Part shown: in pieces, positions 28,047 through 35,907 of the stretch | Layout of the letters: each line of letters begins with the position of its first letter | Numbering within the stretch: position 1 is the first letter of the stretch | Source: Acinetobacter calcoaceticus ANC 3811 | GTDB taxonomy: Bacteria > Pseudomonadota > Gammaproteobacteria > Pseudomonadales > Moraxellaceae | Direction: 5' to 3' | Length of the DNA stretch: 64,000 nt | NCBI RefSeq assembly: GCF_000399665.1 | Contig: NZ_KB976986.1 | Location: forward strand, 755,131-819,130 | Notes under the pieces: model-generated | The model's input: the letters and a program-made list of their open reading frames with translations, nothing else | Database searches by the model: none | What the model was told of the DNA's origin: nothing | Program-made: the position numbers and the translations under genes

Positions 28047-28716
28047 CATTATCCTTTCTATCAATTTGATTCAATATAGACAGCAAGTCTGTAAGCCGAT
28101 CTAGTGCTTTAAACTCTAAATCTTGATGCTGTTTTATATCTTTTAGACTTGAGGGCTGTGAGATAGTAAACAAGTGTTGAATACCAAATTTCTCTGCTGT
28201 TTTTAATACAGGAGCCGTATCGTCAATAAAAATCGTTTCATCTGGATTGAAGGGGTGTAATCGTTGAAGCTCTTGCCAAAAATTAATATCTTCTTTGGCA
28301 TAACCTACTTGTTCACTTGATATGATGACATCGAAGAAATGTTCAATTGCAATATTATCGAGTTTTAAGCGTAAGCTTGCGCAGTCAGCATTAGTCACTA
28401 GCCAACACGTATATCCCTGTTCTTTAAGTTGTTGCAAAAGTTCAATACAGCCAGAACGAGCTTGGATTTTAGATTGAAATTCTTGTTGTAGTTTGAGTAC
28501 ATCAACACCTACAGTTTTACTCCAATAGGTTGATGAATACCAAACAAGAGTGTGCCGATGTGATTGATAGAATTGATATAGCTTTTCTTTGCTCTCGGAA
28601 AGGGGAAGTTGATGAGTTTTAGCATGTCTTTCAGGAAGACATTCATTCCAAATGAAATCATCAAAAGCGAGATCTAAGAGTGTACCATCCATATCAAACA
28701 TTATGATTTTAGACAT
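28030..28716 (-). CDS. yrfG: HAD-family nucleotidase, YrfG-like
   Basis: The 228-residue product is a haloacid dehalogenase-type hydrolase. Motif I with the nucleophilic aspartate is MFDMDGTLLD near residue 6; motif II is LVTNAD; motif IV is TIFIDDTAPVLKTA. Position next to hslR points to YrfG, a GMP/IMP 5'-nucleotidase in E. coli; the substrate here is inferred from synteny. The ATG at 28716 fits the family start; the longer frame adds eight residues. It is the first gene of a two-gene transcript with hslR. Confidence 0.88.
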   Translation of the reverse strand: MSKIIMFDMDGTLLDLAFDDFIWNECLPERHAKTHQLPLSESKEKLYQFYQSHRHTLVWYSSTYWSKTVGVDVLKLQQEFQSKIQARSGCIELLQQLKEQGYTCWLVTNADCASLRLKLDNIAIEHFFDVIISSEQVGYAKEDINFWQELQRLHPFNPDETIFIDDTAPVLKTAEKFGIQHLFTISQPSSLKDIKQHQDLEFKALDRLTDLLSILNQIDRKDNDVKIA

Positions 28717-28740
28717 ATTTTTAGATATCTCCAAAATCAT

Positions 28741-29026
28741 TCAAAGTAAAATTTTTAAGACACATCTACCATATATCCTTTTAAAATCATAAATTAAACA
28801 CTCAAACTAATTTAAAGCTTCATCCATTAATTTTTCTAAAATTTGTACAAATTAATATGATGGATTGGGAAGATAAATGGTTTGAAATTATAACGTGGAA
28901 ATTTGCAAAACAAAAAATAATAATGAGACAGTTTTAGTAGAAAATTCTTCCTTTAAATTAAAAATATTTAAAATTTATTTACGGTTTTTAGCCCCTAGGA
29001 TTAAGTTTGCTTACATAGGATACGTA
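28741..29026. other. AT-rich spacer with a 14-base palindrome
   Basis: No coding frame looks real. The only structure I see is the perfect palindrome AATTTGTACAAATT at 28840-28853, which could be a regulator site. Confidence 0.4.
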
Positions 29027-29057
29027 TTGACAAACATTTTATAAATTGAAGGATACT
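29027..29057 (+). promoter_or_regulatory. candidate promoter
   Basis: A perfect -35 hexamer TTGACA (29027-29032) is followed 19 bases later by GATACT (29052-29057). It lies about 50 bases upstream of the gene at 29106. Spacing is long, so confidence is moderate. Confidence 0.4.
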
Positions 29058-29105
29058 TATTAACGTTATATTTAAAACTATTCCTATAAGAACTTAGAGA
29101 AAGCA

Positions 29106-29399
29106 ATGAAAATTGGATTTATTGGTGGAACCAATGACGGTATCGTAATCAATGCTGCTGATGGCCTTGATACTTATAAACTTGAATGGCACTACAAAGC
29201 AGAAAAGCATTGTGAATCACAACTTACCTTAGGGCTGAATGGACCTGAGTATGATTATTACAACTTATTAATTCTAAGAAAAAATAAAGAGGCTAAACTT
29301 TTTTATGTGCTCACCACTCTGGAGAAAGAGGAAATCGCGGATAAACTCCATGAATATTGGGAATGTTCAACCTCCGTTGGCTATGATTTTGATGAGTAA
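29106..29399 (+). CDS. hypothetical small protein
   Basis: A 97-residue soluble protein that I do not recognise. It opens MKIGFIGGTNDG, which looks like a beta strand and glycine turn but is too short to be a dinucleotide-binding domain. It is acidic at the end (WECSTSVGYDFDE) and has two cysteines. AGAGAAAG precedes the ATG. Its 3' end overlaps the convergent acetyltransferase gene by 19 bases. Confidence 0.65.
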   Translation: MKIGFIGGTNDGIVINAADGLDTYKLEWHYKAEKHCESQLTLGLNGPEYDYYNLLILRKNKEAKLFYVLTTLEKEEIADKLHEYWECSTSVGYDFDE

Positions 29400-29920
29400 G
29401 TGTTCGTGATTTCATATAGCACATGTGCTCTTAATTCATGATGAAGAGGAACTTTAGGATGTTCGAAGTTTTTAAATTTTTGCATTCCCAGTTTTTCCAT
29501 GACAGCTTGAGAGGGGGTATTAATCGTTGCGGTAAATGAAACGATTTTATCTAAATTCAGTATATTAAAACCATAATCTAAAACTGCTTTTGCTCCTTCG
29601 GTTGCATAACCTTGTTTCCAAAATTCTTTTGCAAGTCGCCACCCAATTTCCACACATGGAGAGAAGTCAAATTGTTCAGGTTGGCTGTGCAAACCAATAA
29701 ACCCAATAAATTGATGACTCTCTTTTAATTCTACTGCCCAAAAGCCCCAACTTTTTTCGTGAATAAGAGATGAAATTTTTTGGATTAAATTAAGGCTTTC
29801 TTGGGGTGTTAAGAGATTTGGGAAAAATTGCATAACATCTTGATCTAAGCCCATTATTATAAATGGTTCAAAATCACTTTCTTTCCACTGTCTTAAAATT
29901 AAACGCTTTGTTTCGATCAT
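29381..29920 (-). CDS. GNAT N-acetyltransferase, RimJ/RimL type
   Basis: The 179-residue product begins ETKRLILRQWKESDFEPF, the standard start of the RimJ/RimL-like acetyltransferase group. It contains the acetyl-CoA binding region IGWRLAKEFWKQGYATEGAKAVLDYGF and the later NTPSQAVMEKLGMQKF. Such proteins acetylate ribosomal proteins, antibiotics or small amines; the substrate is unknown. AAAGAG precedes the ATG. It converges on the gene at 29106. Confidence 0.88.
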   Translation of the reverse strand: MIETKRLILRQWKESDFEPFIIMGLDQDVMQFFPNLLTPQESLNLIQKISSLIHEKSWGFWAVELKESHQFIGFIGLHSQPEQFDFSPCVEIGWRLAKEFWKQGYATEGAKAVLDYGFNILNLDKIVSFTATINTPSQAVMEKLGMQKFKNFEHPKVPLHHELRAHVLYEITNTYSSKS

Positions 29921-29949
29921 GAGATGGCTCTTTAATTAAAAATGAGAGG

Positions 29950-30183
29950 TTAAAGTGGTTTTTGCACAATCTTCTGTAAAATGATCTTGGAATTAATGCT
30001 GACTACACCTTTTATTTTATTTAAGGTGTTAATTACAAAATGAGAAAAAGAACTCAAATCCTTGGTCGCAACGTGTAAAACATAATTAGATTCGCCAGTA
30101 ATAATATATGCATTAATGACTTCATCAAAATTTTTGATCTGACTTAAAAAAAAGTTGTGATCATTGCTAGAGCTATAGTCAAT
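29950..30183 (-). pseudogene. Lrp/AsnC regulator remnant (ligand-binding domain only)
   Basis: The minus-strand frame encodes a segment like the C-terminal RAM domain of Lrp/AsnC regulators: FDEVINAYIITGESNYVLHVATKDL, then FSHFVINTLNKIKGVVSINSKIIL. The N-terminal helix-turn-helix that should precede it is missing; upstream of about 30183 the sequence belongs to the opposite-strand remnant. The frame could still be translated from 30210 as an 86-residue stub. I read it as the 3' part of a deleted regulator gene. KynR of Pseudomonas is an Lrp/AsnC protein divergent from kynB, a layout that would fit the neighbour. Confidence 0.65.
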
Positions 30184-30549
30184 GAACATGAGATATTGGC
30201 AGAATTTCAACGAAAAAGTTTACTTAGCTACCAAGAATATACTCATAGTAGAAATATCCAATATGGCAAACATCCAAGGTCAACCTTAGATTTATTTCCT
30301 TTAAACTATGCTCTCAATCTTTCAAGCGAAGATATCTTAAAATATAGTCCTATTCATCAGTTAAATCGAGTCACTATTCCATGTTCAATTTTCTGTGGTG
30401 AACTTGAGCTCGAAGAATTGAAATGGCAAAGCCAAAATTATTTTGAAATTAAAAAAGAGCAAGATCAGGATTTTATTTCTTTTAGCCTTATTCCTAAAAA
30501 TAATCAGTATTCTATTTTAGAATACTATTTTAAGTCGATATTATTTTAA
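30181..30549 (+). pseudogene. alpha/beta hydrolase remnant, possibly formamidase-like
   Basis: The frame resembles both ends of an arylformamidase-type alpha/beta hydrolase but lacks its centre. ILAEFQRKS and NIQYGKHPRSTLDLF look like the N-terminal region (family pattern YG.HPR.TLDLF). LNYALNLSSEDILKYSPIHQL and IPCSIFCGELELEELKWQSQNYF look like the C-terminal region. The segment with the HGG and GxSxG nucleophile elbow is absent, with an in-frame junction near 30290-30300. The 5' end is fused to the regulator remnant near 30180. It should not be active. Confidence 0.55.
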
Positions 30550-30664
30550 GCAGTCGAATTACAATATATACAATGTGATTGTATGAGTAATTAATTTTAT
30601 AGAAAGATAAAGTGTGAGGTGAATCACATCTTAACCTATTTTTTATAGAAATTATTTATTGTTG

Positions 30665-30693
30665 TTGACCTAACAGTGGAACTTAATTAGATT
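30665..30693 (+). promoter_or_regulatory. promoter of candidate sRNA
   Basis: TTGACC (30665-30670) and TAGATT (30688-30693) with an ideal 17-base spacer. No gene follows for over 400 bases, but a hairpin terminator does. Confidence 0.6.
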
Positions 30694-30699
30694 AAAAAG

Positions 30700-30788
30700 A
30701 TAGTGCTTTCTCACTAAACAATAAATTGTTTAGCTGTTGTTTAGTTGAGTTTTAAGTCCGTAGCTTCCCAAGATGCGGACTTTTTTAT
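30700..30788 (+). ncRNA. candidate small RNA, family member 1
   Basis: An interval of about 88 bases lies between a good promoter and a terminator. It holds a perfect hairpin CTAAACAA/TTGTTTAG (30714-30721, 30726-30733, loop TAAA) and ends in a stem AAGTCCG/CGGACTT (30754-30760, 30776-30782) followed by TTTTTT. The terminal loop contains TTCCCAAGATG. A second locus at about 40.6 kb has a different stem around nearly the same loop. I see no reading frame in it. This looks like an independent sRNA gene; target and name are unknown. Confidence 0.6.
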
Positions 30789-31116
30789 TTTAATTTTAAA
30801 AACAATAAGATCAGGGGTTATTTTTGATATGGCTGTAATTATCTATCCAATGATTAATATGAATGAATAAGATAGACCTGTCATAAATAAGAAATAAACT
30901 AGGATTTTTTTCATGATTTAACTTGAATTATCATTTAATAAGTAGATTAATTAAAATATAAGCTGACTTCTCATTCATGAATTTGTCATATAGGCTTGAT
31001 AAATTATAAGAAAATAAAAAGCTATAAAAAATAATTAAATAATATATATAGCATTTGAAAGTAATTGATTTAGTCGGCTCTCATGAGTTGGTTTTTTTAT
31101 TTATAAAGGAGCCTTT

Positions 31117-31401
31117 ATGAAAGTACAATATTTTGAAGGCGGCATGTATAAACATATGTGTCCAGGTTGCGGTTATCTTCACTATATTCCTGTACATTAT
31201 CCTTTTTCTAATGGTAACCAATGGAATTTTAATAATAATTTGGAAAACCCAACTTTTGATCAACTCATAAGTATGTATGGGCATTGTAGTTACTTTATTA
31301 AAGGTGGCTTTATTGAGTATAGCGTTAATTGTAGACATCATTTAGCAGGATGTACGGTTGAATTGCCAGAACTAAAATTAAAAAATTATAGGTTTTATTA
31401 A
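31117..31401 (+). CDS. DUF6527-like small protein, phage-type
   Basis: The 94-residue product has the layout MCPGCGYLHYIP near residue 14, a tryptophan-asparagine segment, ENPTFDQLISMYGHCSYFIKGG and CRHHLAGCTVELPEL. I associate this pattern (CPGC, PTF, C-H-F/YI, H-LAG-TV-LP) with small phage-encoded proteins of the DUF6527 type; the function is not known. The cysteines could bind a metal. AAGGAG precedes the ATG. No other phage gene is near, and both flanks are very AT-rich, so it may be a stray acquired gene. Confidence 0.7.
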   Translation: MKVQYFEGGMYKHMCPGCGYLHYIPVHYPFSNGNQWNFNNNLENPTFDQLISMYGHCSYFIKGGFIEYSVNCRHHLAGCTVELPELKLKNYRFY

Positions 31402-31949
31402 TTTTACTACTTTTCTTATATATTTAAGATCATTTAAAAACTTATAAACTCGGTAAGTAGTAGAGGCTTTAGTAATATATATTTACATATTCTATACTGA
31501 ATATGTATAGTTAAAGAAATTGTAAATTTATTTTGGTTGAAGCTAGTATTGAAATTTGAAAAAATTTATATAACTCACTGTTTTATATTTTATTTATGGA
31601 TATCTGGAAATTTTTAAGAAGTTTTAACACCATATGGAACATATCTCATTATTTCTACATTTATATTGTTTTTAATGATTATATATTTTTACATTATACA
31701 TCCTAGCTAATCTAAATTATCAATAGAGTAAAATAATCTTCCATTTTTTAATTTATTTGAATTGTTTCTCACTTTTAATAGAAAAGGATAAGAGTGTTGT
31801 ATAGATCCAAGTTTTATGAAAATATGACTTGGTTATAATACATGGAGAATGTAATAAAAATTCCTTTCTAAAAGATTTTAGGCTCTCAATATAAAGACTG
31901 TACTGATCATAACAACGATATCTGAAGCAAAAAATATGGAGATTTTTTT
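31402..31949. other. AT-rich spacer, no gene seen
   Basis: About 550 bases of very AT-rich sequence upstream of the protease gene. I see no credible frame, hairpin terminator or RNA. The 5' end of the protease transcript may lie in its right part. Confidence 0.5.
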
Positions 31950-33131
31950 ATGAAATTTTGCCAAATATCGGCTGCTTTCTTATCAATGGCCGCCGTCAAC
32001 CTAGTCCATGCAGCACCAGCTACAACAAATTCTGTATTAAGTACCTCTGAAGCAAAAGGAATTATTAAAAACCAATATATTGTTATTCTCAATAAGGATG
32101 TTGGTCCTTCTAATGATTTTGCACAAAGTATTGCTAAACAACATGGGGGAAAGATATTACAGACTTATGATACTGTACTTAAAGGATTTGCAATTTATTT
32201 ACCCGATGTTGCGGGTACTGCTTTTGTTGAAGCTATGAAAAAAAATCCCAAAGTTCTTTCAGTAGAAAATGACACAGTCATGAAAATTGATGCAACTACA
32301 CAAAGCAATCCAGATTGGGGCTTAGATCGTATTGATCAGAAAACTTTACCTTTAAATTCCGCTTATTCATATTTGCAAACAGGCTCGGGCACAATAGCTT
32401 ATATTGTTGATACCGGAATATTATCTACACATCAACAGTTCTCTGGACGGGTATTAAGTGGCTATACCGTGATATCTGATGGAAATGGTACAACGGATTG
32501 TAATGGACATGGTACTCATGTAGCAGGAACAGTGGGTGGCAGTACTTATGGTGTGGCTAAAAATGTAAATTTGGTACCAATACGAATTTTAGGATGTGAT
32601 GGGTCTGGTGCTTCGAGTAACGTGATTGCGGGATTAGATTGGATATTAAAAAATGGTAAAAAGCCAGCTGTGGTGAATATGTCTTTAGGCGGCGATGCGA
32701 ACACATCCTTAGATAGCGCAGTAGAAAATTTATTTAATAATGGTTATGTGATGGTTGTCGCTGCAGGAAATTCTAATGCAGATGCATGTAGTTCTTCTCC
32801 AGCAAGAGTGGGTAAAGCAATTACTGTAGCTGCTACAGATAATACTGATACACGAGCGAGTTATTCTAATTATGGAAGCTGCGTTGATATTTTTGCGCCA
32901 GGAAGCCAGATTAATTCTTCATGGATTGGAAGTAATACGGCAACTAAAGTTTTGAATGGAACGTCAATGGCTACTCCACATGTTGTTGGTGTCGTAGCTG
33001 AAATGTTGCAAAGTACACCTACAGCAACACCTCAGACAATCTCAACTAATCTTTTAAATCAAGCAAGTAGTAATGTGGTAAAAAATCCTTCTGGTAGCCC
33101 AAATCGATTGCTCTATAAATCTTCTCAATAA
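31950..33131 (+). CDS. secreted S8 family serine protease (proteinase K-like)
   Basis: The 393-residue preproenzyme has a signal peptide (ISAAFLSMAAVNLVHA), an I9-type propeptide inhibitor domain (about 42-110, IKNQYIVILNKDVGP) and a subtilisin domain. The catalytic triad is visible: aspartate in AYIVDTGIL, histidine in CNGHGTHVAGT, serine in NGTSMATPHVVG. Several cysteines suggest disulfides, as in proteinase K relatives. It may correspond to the A. baumannii protease called PKF, reported to affect serum resistance; that identity is from memory. It is a single gene with a terminator shared with the SulP gene. Confidence 0.92.
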   Translation: MKFCQISAAFLSMAAVNLVHAAPATTNSVLSTSEAKGIIKNQYIVILNKDVGPSNDFAQSIAKQHGGKILQTYDTVLKGFAIYLPDVAGTAFVEAMKKNPKVLSVENDTVMKIDATTQSNPDWGLDRIDQKTLPLNSAYSYLQTGSGTIAYIVDTGILSTHQQFSGRVLSGYTVISDGNGTTDCNGHGTHVAGTVGGSTYGVAKNVNLVPIRILGCDGSGASSNVIAGLDWILKNGKKPAVVNMSLGGDANTSLDSAVENLFNNGYVMVVAAGNSNADACSSSPARVGKAITVAATDNTDTRASYSNYGSCVDIFAPGSQINSSWIGSNTATKVLNGTSMATPHVVGVVAEMLQSTPTATPQTISTNLLNQASSNVVKNPSGSPNRLLYKSSQ

Positions 33132-33153
33132 AAAGTAATTCTTTAAATTAGGA

Positions 33154-33177
33154 AAAGGTCCCGAAGGACCTTTCTTT
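33154..33177. terminator. bidirectional terminator
   Basis: AAAGGTCC/GGACCTTT with a CGAA loop lies between the convergent protease and SulP genes and touches the SulP stop codon. Confidence 0.85.
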
Positions 33178-34630
33178 AGATTTTTGCATGAGTACCATAT
33201 TTATCAATCATGATTGAGCTGGCTTCATTTAAGCCTCGTACAGTAACCTGAATACCATTCTTTTGAAATTTATTTACTACTGAATCTAGCATTGCAACTG
33301 AAGTCACATCCCAAATATGAGAGTGGGTAAGATCAATAATAACTTCTTTAATTTCTTCTTTAAAATTAAAACGTTGCATAAATTTTTCAGATGAACTAAA
33401 AAATATTTGACCTCTTAATTCATATAGACGAGCTTGATCTTCGAATGAAGTTTCTATATGAATATCATTTTCAAGTTTATTTGCTAAGAACAGTGCCGAA
33501 AGTAATACGCCAGTTAATACACCTAGCGCTAAGTTATGGGTAGCAACCACTACAATAACGGTAGCGATCATAACGACATTACTACTTTTAGGATTGGCTT
33601 TAAAGTGGATAACTGACTTCCATTCAAAAGTACTGATTGATACCATAATCATGACGGCAACCAGAGCAGCCATAGGAATCACTTTTAACCAATCACTTAA
33701 AAATACAACTAGAATAAGTAAGAATATGCCTGCGCAGAAAGTTGATAAGCGTGTACGACCACCCGATTTTACATTAATCATTGATTGACCAATCATGGCA
33801 CAACCAGCCATGCCGCCCATAAAACCTGAAGCAATATTTGCTATACCTTGACCTTTACACTCTTGAAATTTGTCACTAGGCGTATCTGTCATTTCATCAA
33901 CAATTGTTGCTGTCATCATTGACTCAAGTAAGCCAACTGCGGCAAGGGCTAATGAGTATGGAAGAATAATAAGAAGAGTTTCTAAATTCAAAGGAATATT
34001 CGGAATTAGAAATATCGGTAAAGTGTCTGGTAATGACCCCATATCACCAACCGTTCGAACGTCAAAACCTAAAAAAATAGCGAGTAATGTGACTACTACA
34101 ATACAAATAAGAGGTGAAGGAAAGAACTTTCCAATTTTGGGAATATAGGGGAATAGATAGATAATTCCTAAGCCGATTGCTACTAATAAGTAGACATGCC
34201 ACGTCACACTTACCAATTCTGGTAATTGAGCCATAAAGATGAGTATGGCGAGAGCGTTAACGAATCCAATAACCACCGATTTGGAAACAAAACGCATGAG
34301 TTTGGCGAGTTTGAAATATCCTGCCAAAATCTGTATGGCGCCAGTTAATACTGTTGCTGCAAATAAGTATTGAAGCCCATGGTCCTTTACGAGCGTTGTC
34401 ATAACTAAAGCCATTGCGCCTGTAGCCGCCGAAATCATAGCGGGACGACCACCTACGAAAGAAATAATAACGGCAATACAAAAGGATGCATATAAACCGA
34501 CTTTGGGATCTACACCCGCAATAATTGAAAATGCAATTGCTTCTGGAATTAAAGCAAGACCCACAACAAGACCGGAAAGAATATCTGCGCGGACATTAGA
34601 GAACCATTGTTCTCGGACATTCGATAACAT
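33176..34630 (-). CDS. SulP family anion transporter
   Basis: The 484-residue product is a SulP/SLC26 transporter: about 10-12 membrane helices from residue 15 to 385, starting [20 protein letters not shown], with [22 protein letters not shown] as a conserved segment, and a C-terminal STAS domain (about 400-484). Relatives move sulfate, bicarbonate or dicarboxylates. No carbonic anhydrase or sulfur gene is adjacent, so the substrate stays open. A 10-bp inverted repeat sits about 35-80 bases upstream of the start. Confidence 0.92.
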   Translation of the reverse strand: MLSNVREQWFSNVRADILSGLVVGLALIPEAIAFSIIAGVDPKVGLYASFCIAVIISFVGGRPAMISAATGAMALVMTTLVKDHGLQYLFAATVLTGAIQILAGYFKLAKLMRFVSKSVVIGFVNALAILIFMAQLPELVSVTWHVYLLVAIGLGIIYLFPYIPKIGKFFPSPLICIVVVTLLAIFLGFDVRTVGDMGSLPDTLPIFLIPNIPLNLETLLIILPYSLALAAVGLLESMMTATIVDEMTDTPSDKFQECKGQGIANIASGFMGGMAGCAMIGQSMINVKSGGRTRLSTFCAGIFLLILVVFLSDWLKVIPMAALVAVMIMVSISTFEWKSVIHFKANPKSSNVVMIATVIVVVATHNLALGVLTGVLLSALFLANKLENDIHIETSFEDQARLYELRGQIFFSSSEKFMQRFNFKEEIKEVIIDLTHSHIWDVTSVAMLDSVVNKFQKNGIQVTVRGLNEASSIMIDKYGTHAKI

Positions 34631-34664
34631 GAGAAATAGCCTAAGTTCTAAATTTTGAAAAGGC

Positions 34665-34708
34665 TAGTGATGTGATATATCAACACAAGCGACTACACCA
34701 CATCACTA
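34665..34708 (-). promoter_or_regulatory. inverted repeat in the SulP leader
   Basis: TAGTGATGTG at 34665-34674 and CACATCACTA at 34699-34708 are perfect 10-base arms separated by 24 bases. They could form a leader hairpin or a spaced operator upstream of the SulP gene. No T tract follows on the transcribed strand. Confidence 0.5.
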
Positions 34709-34855
34709 AACAATGATGAGTTATTTACAATGATAAGGGTAAATAAACTTAAGGTGGCGTAAGTGTCATGATGATAGGGAGTTTGAGGCTTTTAAAAGTG
34801 GCCGAAGAATAGCATAAGTTTTTAAGGTTGACTAACCTAAGTCGACTAAACCGTT

Positions 34856-35488
34856 TTAATCATCATTTTTCATTTCAGCTTTCGGCATTGAGGCAAATTC
34901 ATTGGCAGGCATATTTAAGAAAAAGTCTTTTGCTTCAGAATGAGTGCAGTTGAGCCAATCAATTCTGAGATGATCTGGTATCACAATAACCGAGCGCTTT
35001 TCATCATCCGGTTTATGAAATTGTTTCATAAAAGGGTGATGATCAGCATTGATTGTTAATAGCGACATTGATCTAACTTTCTGTTCATCAATAAGTGTTT
35101 CCTCAAAGATCGCAGCCAGTGTAAAAGGTTGCCCATCTTTCCGGAAAATACCATACCAATGTGCTTTACCATTGATATATTTAGGTTCATAAATAGCTTC
35201 AACAGGAATTAGAGCAAATTGGTTATTTAACCAAGCATGTTTAAAAGAGCGCTTTTGTTGAACGGTCTCTGTTCTTGTATTATAGGTTGCATACTTGAAT
35301 GAGATTTCTTTGGCATAAGGAGGCAGCATTCCAAATTTAGCTTTTCTCCACTCAAGCTTATTTTCGTTCGATAAAATGATTGGACAATCATCGCTTGGGA
35401 AAATATCCATCTTATATTCAAAAGTGGGTTCAAATAACTCTAATTGATTGGCATGTGATTTCTTAAGAGGTTTAAAGTTTGCACACAT
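34856..35488 (-). CDS. SOS response-associated peptidase (SRAP/HMCES family)
   Basis: The 210-residue product is a SRAP protein, the YedK/HMCES group that crosslinks to abasic sites in single-stranded DNA. The catalytic Cys2 follows the initiator methionine (MCANFKPL). The other family residues appear in order: asparagine and arginine in YNTRTETV, glutamate in IPVEAIYEPK, histidine in NADHHPFM. GAAGGTG precedes the ATG. It is a single gene. Confidence 0.93.
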   Translation of the reverse strand: MCANFKPLKKSHANQLELFEPTFEYKMDIFPSDDCPIILSNENKLEWRKAKFGMLPPYAKEISFKYATYNTRTETVQQKRSFKHAWLNNQFALIPVEAIYEPKYINGKAHWYGIFRKDGQPFTLAAIFEETLIDEQKVRSMSLLTINADHHPFMKQFHKPDDEKRSVIVIPDHLRIDWLNCTHSEAKDFFLNMPANEFASMPKAEMKNDD

Positions 35489-35907
35489 AAGACACCTTCA
35501 TTGTAAAAATAGCTCTCAATTACAGCTTCTAACTTTTAGTCTTTAGTGATGTATATTTTTATAATTAGAATTGTCTCTTTGAGTATTAATTTTTAACTAT
35601 CAATTACTTCGTTAATAAGTGTTTATTTTTAAAAATGCACATTTCAAAAAATATTAAGATATAAATTAATAGATAAAGTATAAAAAATAGATCAATCTTA
35701 CGTTTAAGTTATTCATCTTAAAGATGACTTTATGCGAGTGTTCATCCATTTTGGATAGCTACTTTTATGCAACAGAGCCTTTCAGAAATTTAGATTTTAA
35801 TAGATTCGTTATTCATCATAATACAAATCATATAGAGAACTCGTACAAACCCTTTATTAGAGGTTTAAAAATTCTCGGAAAATTTTGACAATTTATAAGG
35901 TGGACAC
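35489..35907. other. gdhB upstream region with a palindrome
   Basis: AT-rich spacer of 419 bases between the divergent SRAP and gdhB genes. It holds the palindrome TCATCTTAAAGATGA (35713-35727), a possible operator. Right before gdhB, AAGGTGG is the ribosome binding site. No gene seen. Confidence 0.4.

Noticed and set aside
30157..30180. GTG start of the hydrolase fragment
   Set aside because: These codons are antisense to the regulator remnant; homology to hydrolases begins only near 30181.
33594..34148. Plus-strand frames inside the SulP gene
   Set aside because: Antisense shadows of the membrane protein gene, without ribosome sites.
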